Shown here piece by piece: positions 27,965 through 35,676 of a stretch of DNA of 64,000 bases. The position numbers and the translations under genes are program-made. Source of the DNA: Bacteroidales bacterium (GTDB lineage Bacteria > Bacteroidota > Bacteroidia > Bacteroidales > Prolixibacteraceae); NCBI GenBank assembly GCA_012729335.1, contig JAAYDJ010000037.1, forward strand, positions 88,727 through 152,726, written 5' to 3'. The number at the start of each line of letters is the position of its first letter. The first letter of the stretch is position 1. The notes under the pieces are model-generated. The model was not told the origin of the DNA and ran no database searches. It saw only the letters and a list, made by a program, of their open reading frames with translations.

Positions 27965-28029
27965 ACCGCAGAGCTACAAAGACACCACGAATCCATTTCT
28001 CCGTGCCCTTGTGCCTCTGCGGTTTTTTT
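27965..28029 (+). terminator. Long imperfect palindrome ending nqr operon
   Basis: ACCGCAGAG (27965-27973) pairs with CTCTGCGGT (28015-28023), and the arms extend inward imperfectly (ACAAAGACACCACG with CCGTGCCCTTGTG). Seven T follow. The CACAGAG/CTCTGTG-like arms resemble a palindromic repeat type dispersed in many genomes, so the element may be both a terminator and a member of a repeat family. A related one lies at 59432-59477. Confidence 0.7.
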
Positions 28030-28093
28030 ATGCCCTTGCCGGGTATGCGTTATATACTTGCTTTTTCCTATTTTTGGAGCTTAACTCTATTTT

Positions 28094-28714
28094 ATGATCC
28101 AGGAATTATTCAGCACCATCATCGACTGGTACATGGCCCATATCAACTATTGGACCATTACCCTGCTTATGGCCATAGAAAGCTCATTCCTTCCCTTTCC
28201 GTCGGAGGTGATCATTCCCCCAGCGGCATGGAAGGCCGCCGAAGGAGACCTCAATATCTTCCTCGTGGTGGTGTTCGGGACGCTGGGCGCGCTGATAGGG
28301 GCCCTTTTCAATTACTATTTTGCCTTGTATCTTGGGCGGGCCATTGTATACCGTTTTGCCGAATCGAAACTGGGCCGGATGATGCTCCTGAGCCGTGAGG
28401 GGGTGGAAAAGGCGGAAGCCTATTTCGTACGCCACGGTAAGAGTTCCACACTGATCGGCCGGCTGGTCCCTGCTGTCAGACAGCTCATATCGCTGCCAGC
28501 CGGATTGGCCCGGATGAACCTGAAGGACTTTATCCTCTTCACGGCCATCGGTTCATGCGCATGGAACATCATTCTGGCGGCCATGGGGTACTTCCTCCAT
28601 ACCCAGAAAGAGCTTCTTCATCGTTATTATACGGAGCTCACCTGGGGCATGCTGGCCCTCGGGGTGGTTTTTGTCATTTACCTGGTTTTTAAGTTCATAA
28701 AGAAAAAGGAATAG
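28094..28714 (+). CDS. DedA family membrane protein
   Basis: A 206-residue DedA/VTT-domain protein. Motifs are ESSFLPFPSEVIIPPAAW near residue 30, with the conserved proline-rich acidic turn, and later VRHGKSSTLIGRLVPAVRQL and PAGLARMNLKDFILFTAIGS, with the paired Arg/Gly re-entrant signature. DedA proteins are inner-membrane proteins linked to lipid-carrier recycling (undecaprenyl phosphate flipping) and membrane homeostasis. A TATTTTTG -7 box at 28069-28076 sits 17 nt before the ATG, so it is probably transcribed separately from nqr. It ends in a basic tail. Confidence 0.9.
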   Translation: MIQELFSTIIDWYMAHINYWTITLLMAIESSFLPFPSEVIIPPAAWKAAEGDLNIFLVVVFGTLGALIGALFNYYFALYLGRAIVYRFAESKLGRMMLLSREGVEKAEAYFVRHGKSSTLIGRLVPAVRQLISLPAGLARMNLKDFILFTAIGSCAWNIILAAMGYFLHTQKELLHRYYTELTWGMLALGVVFVIYLVFKFIKKKE

Positions 28715-28958
28715 TCTTCTTTCCCGCTCCTCCGGGCACCGGAAGATCTTTTCCCTTTCCTCCCCGTGAGGGATGGACGGAGCGGTGATGACGCTTCCTG
28801 TAGCCGGTTGATATCTGAATTTATGAAAATCGCATGGTGCTCCGACCACAAAAGGACATGTATATTTGCTCCATGCGACTTCCACGGGCGTGAAGCACTA
28901 AACTGGCTTCACCTCGTTATATAATTGAAGAACAAGTTATTAACAAACATAGATACTA

Positions 28959-29978
28959 ATGAATAGGCTGGTGCGTTTCGTGGTCCTGTTGGGGATAGGG
29001 GGGATGCTTTTTCTCTCATCCTGCCGGCAGCCGGGGTATTTATATAATGAGGGTAAGATTTATGGGACGGTATACCACATCGTCTATGAGCATCCCCGTG
29101 GTGAGGATCTTCATGCGGAGATCGATGAGGAACTGGCGCGCCTGAATGCGATTTTCTCCACCTTCGACACTGCCTCGCAGATTTCGAAGGTCAATATGAA
29201 CCGCCCCGTGGAGCTGGATCCTCTGTTTGTCTCCTGTTTCAACAAGGCCATGGAGATTTCAGAATGGTCGGGGGGGGCCTTTGACATCACGGTGGCCCCG
29301 TTGGTCAATGCCTGGGGTTTCGGTTTCAGGCACCGCGAGAAGATCAGCCAGCCCCTGATCGACAGTTTGCTGGAGTTCACCGGATTCCGGAAGGTCAGGC
29401 TGGAAGGGGGCCGGGTCATCAAGGACCATCCTGCGACGATGCTCGACATGAGTGCCATCGCAAAAGGGTATACCTGTGACCTGATCGGGGCGTTTCTGGC
29501 GGCCAGGGGTTGCCTGAATTACATGGTGGAGATCGGCGGCGAGGTGGTGGCTAAAGGGATAAACGCCCACGGGAGCCCCTGGAGCATCGGTATCAGCAAA
29601 CCTGATGAGACTTCCCTTTTCGGGAGCGCCGATCTCCAGGCGGTGGTCCTTCTGACGGAGAAGGCACTGGCGACTTCCGGAAATTACCGAAATTTTTATG
29701 AGGAGGGCGGGAAACGGTATGCCCACACCATAGATCCTGCCACGGGCTATCCGGTGCAGCATAGCCTCCTGAGCGCCACCGTGCTGGCCGGAGACTGCAT
29801 GACTGCCGACGCCCTGGCTACGGCATTCATGGTCATGGGGCTGGAAAAAGGCGTCGAACTCGCACGCCAACTTTCCGGAGTGGAAGTCTATTTCATCTAT
29901 GCCGGTGAATCAGGATTCAACCAGGTTTACCTGTCTGACGGTTTTTCGCAATACCTCCAACCTGCAGACCAGGAATAA
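28959..29978 (+). CDS. apbE: ApbE, FAD:protein FMN transferase (lipoprotein)
   Basis: A 339-residue lipoprotein with lipobox LSSC (Cys22). It has the ApbE core: GTVYHIVYEH near the start, FSTFDTASQISKVN, SGGAFDITVAPLVNAWGF, DMSAIAKGYTCDLIG and the metal/FAD part KRYAHTIDPATGYPV followed by ADALATAFMVMG. ApbE uses FAD to attach FMN through a phosphoester bond to Thr in S-G-x-T motifs of exported proteins. NqrB and NqrC, encoded just upstream, carry such motifs and are its likely substrates. A TATATTTG box lies at 28861-28868. The leader holds the hairpin GTGAAGC (28890-28896) / GCTTCAC (28906-28912), of unknown role. Confidence 0.94.
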   Translation: MNRLVRFVVLLGIGGMLFLSSCRQPGYLYNEGKIYGTVYHIVYEHPRGEDLHAEIDEELARLNAIFSTFDTASQISKVNMNRPVELDPLFVSCFNKAMEISEWSGGAFDITVAPLVNAWGFGFRHREKISQPLIDSLLEFTGFRKVRLEGGRVIKDHPATMLDMSAIAKGYTCDLIGAFLAARGCLNYMVEIGGEVVAKGINAHGSPWSIGISKPDETSLFGSADLQAVVLLTEKALATSGNYRNFYEEGGKRYAHTIDPATGYPVQHSLLSATVLAGDCMTADALATAFMVMGLEKGVELARQLSGVEVYFIYAGESGFNQVYLSDGFSQYLQPADQE

Positions 29979-29991
29979 CAGACCTGCCCAC

Positions 29992-30228
29992 CTATTCCGC
30001 CTTTCCGACCTTCAGATTTTTAAAATTGAACTCCTCCCGGGCTTTCTTCTGCTCCAGCTTATCCTGGGTCTGCGCACAGTAAATCCCCTTTTGCCTGAGG
30101 TACTTGTTACCGCTCACATGGGTGTTGGGGAACTTTCCGCCCTTTTTGAGGAGGATGGTAATGCCTAATCCCGCAAAAGCCAGGGCTACCAGAACAATGG
30201 CCAGTATCAGTATGCTAAGAAAATTCAT
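29992..30228 (-). CDS. Small single-pass membrane protein, function unknown
   Basis: A 78-residue protein starting at ATG 30228 (MNFLSILILAIVLVALAFAG). One membrane helix (residues about 3-25) is followed by a short positively charged tail that includes GNKYLRQKGIYCAQTQDK with a single Cys. A good TACTTTTG -7 box lies on the minus strand at 30249-30256, 21 nt before the start, which supports this start over the longer frame reaching 30345. I recall similar small membrane proteins in Bacteroidales but know no function. It converges on apbE with a 13-bp gap. No partner can be named. Confidence 0.7.
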   Translation of the reverse strand: MNFLSILILAIVLVALAFAGLGITILLKKGGKFPNTHVSGNKYLRQKGIYCAQTQDKLEQKKAREEFNFKNLKVGKAE

Positions 30229-30377
30229 ATCCGTTTCATTTCGGAAGACAAAAGTAACACCTTTACGGGGATAAGAGAACCTTCGGGAAGGTGTGTCCCC
30301 ATTTAAAACAAAAAAGGATACGAAAAGGTTTCCATTGGGGTACAATTTGTAACTTTAGGGCAAAAATAACAGACGAT

Positions 30378-30752
30378 ATGGAGAAACATGTGAATGTCGT
30401 AGCCGCACTGCAGATAGGGCTGAGTATTTTCGGGATTATCGCAGGGGTTATCATACTGGTGGTGCTGAACACGATCGGGAGCCTGGCGGGTGATCATCAG
30501 GCCAGTTTTGTGTTGCATCTGATCGGGAACATTACCGCTGGCTTTTTCTTTCTGATGAGTGCACCTGGCGTCATTGCGGGCATAGGTCTTCTGGCGCATA
30601 AGGAGTGGGCACGGATCCTCACCCTCATCCTGTCGGTGATTAATCTGCTCAATTTCCCATTGGGAACGGCGGTGGGCGCCTATTCCATATGGGCTCTGGT
30701 GCAGGATGAGGTGGTAGCCCTCTTCCGGGGGGGCGGAAAGAAGCTGGAGTGA
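30378..30752 (+). CDS. Small four-helix membrane protein, function unknown
   Basis: A 124-residue protein with four hydrophobic segments, at about residues 8-33, 45-70, 76-95 and 96-110, ending in a short charged tail (RGGGKKLE). The pattern HKEWARILTLILSVINLLNF followed by PLGTAVGAYSIWAL is shared by a widespread group of small uncharacterised membrane proteins (DUF4064-like). The ATG at 30378 is chosen because the longer upstream frame runs through promoter-like sequence and lacks hydrophobic character. It stands alone between a divergent small gene and acylphosphatase. Confidence 0.7.
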   Translation: MEKHVNVVAALQIGLSIFGIIAGVIILVVLNTIGSLAGDHQASFVLHLIGNITAGFFFLMSAPGVIAGIGLLAHKEWARILTLILSVINLLNFPLGTAVGAYSIWALVQDEVVALFRGGGKKLE

Positions 30753-30853
30753 TCAGGGTGACGACTGTTCAGGATTCGCCTTTCTTTTCTGTGGTCGTTT
30801 CCCTATAGGCCATTCTGTGTCGGGCTGGCCGGGAAGCGCCTGATTTTTTCACC

Positions 30854-31129
30854 ATGAAGATGCAATTTGACATGATCATCAGCGGCAGGGTTCAACATGT
30901 CGGGTTCCGTTACTATGCCCGCGCCCGCGCCGAAGAGCTGGAGCTGACGGGGTATGTGCGGAACATGCCTGACGGAACCCTGCGTGTGGTGGCCGAAGGG
31001 GAGCTGTCCTCCCTGGAGACCTTTGCCGACCATCTCAGGATAGGCCCCTCCATGGCCCGCGTACAAAAGCTCACCCTGGAACGGTCCCCCTTTACCGGAG
31101 GCTTCTGCCGGTTTGACATCAGATATTAA
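30854..31129 (+). CDS. acyP: Acylphosphatase
   Basis: A 91-residue enzyme hydrolysing acyl phosphates such as acetyl or carbamoyl phosphate. The phosphate-binding loop is GRVQHVGFRYYA with the catalytic Arg19, and the catalytic Asn37 lies in GYVRNMPDGTL. Both essential residues are present and the length is exactly that of the family. The gene ends 8 bp before the decarboxylase gene, so the two are probably co-transcribed, although no functional link is known. Confidence 0.96.
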   Translation: MKMQFDMIISGRVQHVGFRYYARARAEELELTGYVRNMPDGTLRVVAEGELSSLETFADHLRIGPSMARVQKLTLERSPFTGGFCRFDIRY

Positions 31130-31137
31130 AAGATATA

Positions 31138-32559
31138 ATGGATAGTTATCACATGACCCCTGCCCAGTTCAGGGTGGAAGGGAAAAAACTGGTCGACTTC
31201 ATAGCCGATTATTATGAAGGGATAAACAAATACCCTGTTTTATCGCAGGTGAAACCCTGGGAGGTGTACGGGCAGCTGCCTGCAGAGCCTCCCGCCACGG
31301 GAGAATCCTTTGATGCGATGCTTGCTGATGTGGAGAAAATCCTCATGCCGGGGATCACCCACTGGCAGTCGCCCGGTTTTTTTGCCTATTTCCCTGCCAA
31401 CGCTTCCTTTCCGGCCATTCTGGGCGATCTGCTCTCGTCGGGACTGGGGGTCCAGGGCATGCTCTGGGCCACGAGTCCGGCCGCCACGGAACTGGAAACC
31501 CGGGTGATGGAGTGGCTGGCGGAGATGCTGGCCTTGCCGTCCTCTTTCAGGATCTCCTCTACGGGGGGCGGGGTTATCCAGGATTCGGCCTCTTCGGCGG
31601 CGTTGGCGGCCGTGGTGGCGGCCCGCGAAAGCGCTTCAGGCTTTGCTACCAACCAGTCGGGGATTTCCGCCAGGTATACGGCCTATGTCTCCTCGCAAAC
31701 CCACTCCTCGGTGGAGAAAGCCGTGAAAATCGCAGGCATCGGCCGTGAGAACCTGCGGATCATCGATGTGGACGACCGGTTTGCCATGCGCCCTGAACTG
31801 CTCCTGGAGCAGATGACCCGCGACAGTGAAGCAGGAATGGTGCCTTTCTTTGTATGTGCCACGATCGGAACCACCTCCTCCAATGGGATGGACCCGCTCC
31901 GCGCTATCGGGGAGATCTGCCGCAGCCAGGGGGTATGGCTTCACGTAGATGCCGCCATGGCAGGCGCCGCCCTCCTCTGCTCCGAGTTCCGCCATTTCAG
32001 CGACGGACTTGAACTTGCCGACAGCTTCTGTTTCAATCCCCACAAGTGGCTGTTCACCAATTTCGACTGCGACTGCTTCTGGGTGGCCGACCGGCGCCAC
32101 CTGGTCCATACCTTTTCCATTCTTCCGGAATATCTGCGCAACCAGGCCTCCGAATCGGGAGAAGTCTTCGACTACCGTGACTGGCACGTTCAGCTCGGCC
32201 GACGCTTCCGCTCCCTGAAACTCTGGTTTGTCATCCGCCATTACGGGGTGGAAGGCCTGCAGTTCCATATCCGCAGACATGTGGAACTGGCCCGCGAATT
32301 CGCCGGCTGGATCCTTGACTCCGGGGATTTCGAACTGGTCACCCCGCCGCCGCTCAACCTGGTTTGCTTCCGCTACAAGGGAAGCGACGATGAAAACATG
32401 GTCCTGATGCAGAAAATCAATGCCGGGGGGAAGATTTACTTCACCCACACCAAACTCAACGGAAGGGTGGTCCTCAGGCTATGCATCGCCCAAACCCATA
32501 CCACCCGGGCCGATGTGGAAAAAGCATGGCAGATCATCCGGTCCACCGTTCCGGGGTAG
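31138..32559 (+). CDS. Group II PLP-dependent decarboxylase (aromatic amino acid decarboxylase-like)
   Basis: A 473-residue enzyme of the AADC/TDC type. The N-terminus MDSYHMTPAQFRVEGKKLVD and the block HWQSPGFFAYFPANASFPA are typical. The PLP-binding Lys303 lies in FNPHKWLFTNFDCDC, preceded by the cofactor Asp/Ala pair in LHVDAAMAG. It should decarboxylate an aromatic L-amino acid (Tyr, Trp, Phe or Dopa) to an amine, but the substrate cannot be fixed by eye. The gene ends IIRSTVPG-stop. Those last codons are the first part of a 54-bp unit repeated six times downstream, and in copies 1, 2, 4, 5 and 6 the stop-codon position is again TAG or TAA. Confidence 0.92.
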   Translation: MDSYHMTPAQFRVEGKKLVDFIADYYEGINKYPVLSQVKPWEVYGQLPAEPPATGESFDAMLADVEKILMPGITHWQSPGFFAYFPANASFPAILGDLLSSGLGVQGMLWATSPAATELETRVMEWLAEMLALPSSFRISSTGGGVIQDSASSAALAAVVAARESASGFATNQSGISARYTAYVSSQTHSSVEKAVKIAGIGRENLRIIDVDDRFAMRPELLLEQMTRDSEAGMVPFFVCATIGTTSSNGMDPLRAIGEICRSQGVWLHVDAAMAGAALLCSEFRHFSDGLELADSFCFNPHKWLFTNFDCDCFWVADRRHLVHTFSILPEYLRNQASESGEVFDYRDWHVQLGRRFRSLKLWFVIRHYGVEGLQFHIRRHVELAREFAGWILDSGDFELVTPPPLNLVCFRYKGSDDENMVLMQKINAGGKIYFTHTKLNGRVVLRLCIAQTHTTRADVEKAWQIIRSTVPG

Positions 32560-32862
32560 ACCCTGCCCATGTACATTCCGGCAGGCGTGATTCGGTCCAC
32601 CGTTCCGGGGTAGACCCTGCCCATATGCATTCCGGCAGGCGTGATCCGGTCCACCGTTCCGGGGCAGACCCTGCCCATGTGCATTCCGGCTGGCGTGATC
32701 CGGTCCTCCGTTCCGGGGTAGACCCTGCCCATGTGCATTCCGGCAGGCGTGATCCGGTCCTCCGTTCCGGGGTAAGCCCTGCCCTCATGCATTGCCGACG
32801 ACGTGATCCGGTCCACCGTTCCGGGGTAGGCCCTGTCCATATGCATTCCGGCAGGCGTGATC
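32539..32862. repeat. Six tandem copies of a 54-bp repeat
   Basis: The unit begins CGGTCCACCGTTCCGGGG and ends CATTCCGGCAGGCGTGATC. Six copies run without gaps from 32539, with a few substitutions per copy and none changing length. Copy 1 starts inside the decarboxylase gene and supplies its last six codons and stop. The unit is 18 codons long, so frames remain open on both strands, giving artefactual repeat proteins (HRSGVDPAHVHSGRRD in one frame). The unit contains the short palindrome GGGTAGACCC. There are no unique spacers, so it is not a CRISPR array. A truncated seventh copy seems to begin at 32863. Confidence 0.92.
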
Positions 32863-33005
32863 CGGGACAACCTGATCCCTGCTCCGGGTACCGTAAACCA
32901 GGGCCAGCCAGACCGCCTTTTCTGGCGGCAGTTTTATTCATAAAAGTTAATTTTACCTTTAAGAATTTTATTACCTTTACGTCAAACAACTAAAAGAATA
33001 TCACG

Positions 33006-34514
33006 ATGCAAAAATTCGCCAATCTGGAAGTATGGTTTGCCACAGGCAGCCAGCACCTATACGGAGAGAAGACCCTTCATGAAGTGGACAAGGACTCTAT
33101 GGAGATCGCTCAGGGATTGAACCAATGTGAAGCCATACCGGTGAAGGTGGTTTTCAAGCCGGTGCTGACTTCCTCGGAATCGATACTGAAGTTGTGCATT
33201 GAGGCCAATTCTGCGCCGAATTGTGTAGGGGTGATCACCTGGATGCACACCTTTTCGCCTGCCAAGATGTGGATTGCGGGATTGAAAGTACTCAACAAGC
33301 CGTTGCTGCATCTGCACACGCAATACAACAGGGACATTCCCTATGCCGACATTGACATGGATTTCATGAACCTGAACCAGTCGGCGCACGGGGGTCGTGA
33401 ATATGGGTTCATTGTGAGCAGGCTGAGGAAGAACCGGAAGGTATTGGTAGGTCACTGGAAGGACCAGCAGATCAGGGAGCGGGTAGGCATCTGGGCCCGG
33501 GTAGCCGTGGCCTGGCACGACTGGCAGACGGGGAAGGTGGCCCGTTTTGGTGACAATATGCGTGAAGTGGCCGTCACCGAGGGGGATAAAGTGGAAGCGC
33601 AGATCAGGCTGGGATTTACGGTGAGTGGTTTTGGGATCGGCGATCTGGTGAAGTCGATCAAGGAGGTGGAAGAGGCCCAGGTGGCCCGTTTGGTCGATGA
33701 ATATATGACCTTGTATGACGTAGATAAAGCGGGCAGGCCCGGGGGGGAATACCATCCCAACGTGCGTGTGCAGGCCCGTTATGAGCTGGGGATGAAAGCT
33801 TTCCTGGATGCCGGCGGGTTTACGGCGTTTACCACCACCTTCGAGGATTTGTACGGACTGGAGCAGTTGCCCGGGCTGGCGGTTCAGCGGTTGATGGCCC
33901 AGGGGTACGGTTTTGGTGCCGAAGGGGACTGGAAGCATGCGGCGCTGGTGCGTGCCGTCAAGGTGATGGGGGCTGGCTTACCGGGGGGAACCTCCTTCAT
34001 GGAAGACTACACCTACCATCTCGATCCTGCGGGTATGAAGGTCCTGGGTGCACACATGCTGGAAATCTGTCCGTCGACCTCCAGGGCCAAACCCCGGCTT
34101 GAGGTGCATCCATTGGGGATCGGCGGGAAAGCCGACCCCGCGCGGCTGGTCTTCAACGTTCCTGATGGTCCTGCCGTCAACGCTTCGGTCATCGATATGG
34201 GCAACCGCTTCCGGATGATCGTGAATGCCGTGGAGGTGGTCAGTCCCGATGCCGATTTCCCGAAGCTGCCCGTGGCCCGTGCCATGTGGAAGCCACTGCC
34301 CGACCTGCAGACCGGCGCAGCGGCCTGGATCCTTGCAGGTGGCGCCCACCATACCGCCTTCAGCCAGCAAATCAACAAGGAATTCCTCGAAGACTTCGCA
34401 GAAATCGCCGACATTGAATTCCTCCTCATCGACGAGAATACCAACCTCACCGATTTCAAAAAGGAACTTCGCTGGAACGAAGTCTATTACATGCTTAACA
34501 AAGGATTAAGGTAA
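33006..34514 (+). CDS. araA: L-arabinose isomerase
   Basis: A 502-residue AraA converting L-arabinose to L-ribulose. It starts [20 protein letters not shown], the family N-terminus, and carries [16 protein letters not shown] and the metal-site regions around [17 protein letters not shown] and [20 protein letters not shown]. No araB, araD or transporter is adjacent. A GH127 beta-L-arabinofuranosidase about 23 kb away could provide arabinose. Upstream, TTACCTTTA occurs twice (32953-32961 and 32971-32979), 18 bp apart, which may be promoter or operator elements. Two strong hairpins follow the gene. Confidence 0.96.
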   Translation: MQKFANLEVWFATGSQHLYGEKTLHEVDKDSMEIAQGLNQCEAIPVKVVFKPVLTSSESILKLCIEANSAPNCVGVITWMHTFSPAKMWIAGLKVLNKPLLHLHTQYNRDIPYADIDMDFMNLNQSAHGGREYGFIVSRLRKNRKVLVGHWKDQQIRERVGIWARVAVAWHDWQTGKVARFGDNMREVAVTEGDKVEAQIRLGFTVSGFGIGDLVKSIKEVEEAQVARLVDEYMTLYDVDKAGRPGGEYHPNVRVQARYELGMKAFLDAGGFTAFTTTFEDLYGLEQLPGLAVQRLMAQGYGFGAEGDWKHAALVRAVKVMGAGLPGGTSFMEDYTYHLDPAGMKVLGAHMLEICPSTSRAKPRLEVHPLGIGGKADPARLVFNVPDGPAVNASVIDMGNRFRMIVNAVEVVSPDADFPKLPVARAMWKPLPDLQTGAAAWILAGGAHHTAFSQQINKEFLEDFAEIADIEFLLIDENTNLTDFKKELRWNEVYYMLNKGLR

Positions 34515-34528
34515 TCCTTAATCCTTTG
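34501..34528. terminator. Perfect hairpin spanning the araA stop codon
   Basis: AAAGGATTAAGG (34501-34512) pairs perfectly with CCTTAATCCTTT (34517-34528) around a 4-nt loop. The araA stop TAA is 34512-34514, partly within the stem. It is followed after 8 nt by a second palindrome, so the two act in tandem at the end of araA. Confidence 0.75.
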
Positions 34529-34536
34529 ATCCATAA

Positions 34537-34570
34537 AAGAGGCTGCCAGGGTACCCTGGCAGCCTCTTTC
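34537..34570. terminator. Perfect 34-bp palindrome, bidirectional terminator candidate
   Basis: The left arm AAAGAGGCTGCCAGGGT meets ACCCTGGCAGCCTCTTT without a loop. On the minus strand the stem is followed by TTTTATGG, and on the plus strand by TTTCCC. It lies between araA (plus) and a minus-strand gene ending at 34723, so it can serve both directions, although the T runs are short. Confidence 0.75.
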
Positions 34571-34722
34571 CCATGTGCGATTTCCTGCGATCGCAGCTCT
34601 TTTTCTTTCCTCTCAGCTGCCCGTTCCTCTTTTTGGAATAGGCTTTTCCACTTACCGATGACCCGTTTTGCAGGGGAGAGCCGGTCAGTGGTCGTTGCTG
34701 TGGCCAGGTCAGGCCCCGTGTA

Positions 34723-35535
34723 TTATTTCTTTTCTGCCGGGGCGGGAACCTCCGCTGGCGCGGGCAGGTCCTTGCGGCGGATATCGAGTTCGCGGACCAC
34801 GCGCGGGGCGTTCATCCTCTCGAGCTCCTCATCCCCGCCGGTTTCCAGGTTGCGGTCAATCTGCATGATCTGATTTTCTTCCAGGGTCATTTCTTGTACC
34901 TCCTTTCTGATCACCGTAATTTTTTCACGGCCGCCACTCATTTTTTTCTTTTTAAAAGAGAGGATGCCCGGATCTGAAAGGTCAATGATGTTAGGATTTT
35001 GGAAGTGTTGCCTCCTTACGGTTCTGAATCCTGGGAGCATAGGAGTGCCGGGGGCCATCCGGCGGGTGACCATCCTTCGGGAACCCGGCCGGCCGTCACG
35101 CCTGATGAGTACATCTTCTTCGCCGGAACCGGCCTTTCTGACGAAAACCCTTACCATCTTCCCACTGTCCCCATCCATGATCTCCTCATGAAACACCATT
35201 CCTTCCGGGGCATCTCCCGTTTTCCGGAGGGAAATCCGCCGTTCGGTTCCATCCCCTTTTCTGATGATCAACTCTTCCACCTGGGAATCGTTGCCGGCCT
35301 CTGCATCGGAAGCGACCCACACGGCATCAGCATTATCCTTAAAACGGGTTATCTTCATCTCCTTTTCCGTGATGACCGTATCGGTCACAGTTTTCCCACC
35401 CTCGTTGATGAGGATGGTTCTGATCTCCTTTCTGGTAGTTGGGGGGGGCGGTGTTTCCTGGGCACGGCTTTCCCCACCGGCCATGACCGCCAGCATCAGC
35501 AGCGGTATACTTCCTTTAAGCAGCTTCCTGTTCAT
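34723..35535 (-). CDS. Secreted protein of unknown function
   Basis: A 270-residue protein with a signal peptide (MNRKLLKGSIPLLMLAVMAG, cleaved near ESRAQ). The ATG at 35535 is chosen because the frame upstream of it has no signal-like or conserved character. A TATATTTG -7 box lies on the minus strand at 35562-35569. The mature part is rich in charged residues and beta-prone segments, for example KEMKITRFKDNADAVWVASD, a basic stretch near residue 160 and a Pro/Ala-rich C-terminus (APAEVPAPAEKK). I recognise no domain. The next gene upstream on the same strand ends 141 bp away and is also an unrecognised exported protein. Confidence 0.6.
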   Translation of the reverse strand: MNRKLLKGSIPLLMLAVMAGGESRAQETPPPPTTRKEIRTILINEGGKTVTDTVITEKEMKITRFKDNADAVWVASDAEAGNDSQVEELIIRKGDGTERRISLRKTGDAPEGMVFHEEIMDGDSGKMVRVFVRKAGSGEEDVLIRRDGRPGSRRMVTRRMAPGTPMLPGFRTVRRQHFQNPNIIDLSDPGILSFKKKKMSGGREKITVIRKEVQEMTLEENQIMQIDRNLETGGDEELERMNAPRVVRELDIRRKDLPAPAEVPAPAEKK

Positions 35536-35676
35536 AAAACCAAGGTTAATAAGTTCATGAACAAATATACACAGTGATCGGCAAACTGCCTGATTTCGGG
35601 TCAAATATTTCATGGGGGTCAGAGACGGCGGCGGCGCGTGTCCATCATATGTCAACAGCTGCCGGAAGTTCCGGGA

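Noticed and set aside
32539..32862. CRISPR-like array
   Set aside because: Copies abut directly with no unique spacers, and no cas gene is near.
32436..32993. Repeat-protein frames on both strands through the 54-bp repeats
   Set aside because: The unit length is a multiple of three, so any frame without a stop inside the unit remains open. No signal peptide, ribosome site or domain supports coding.
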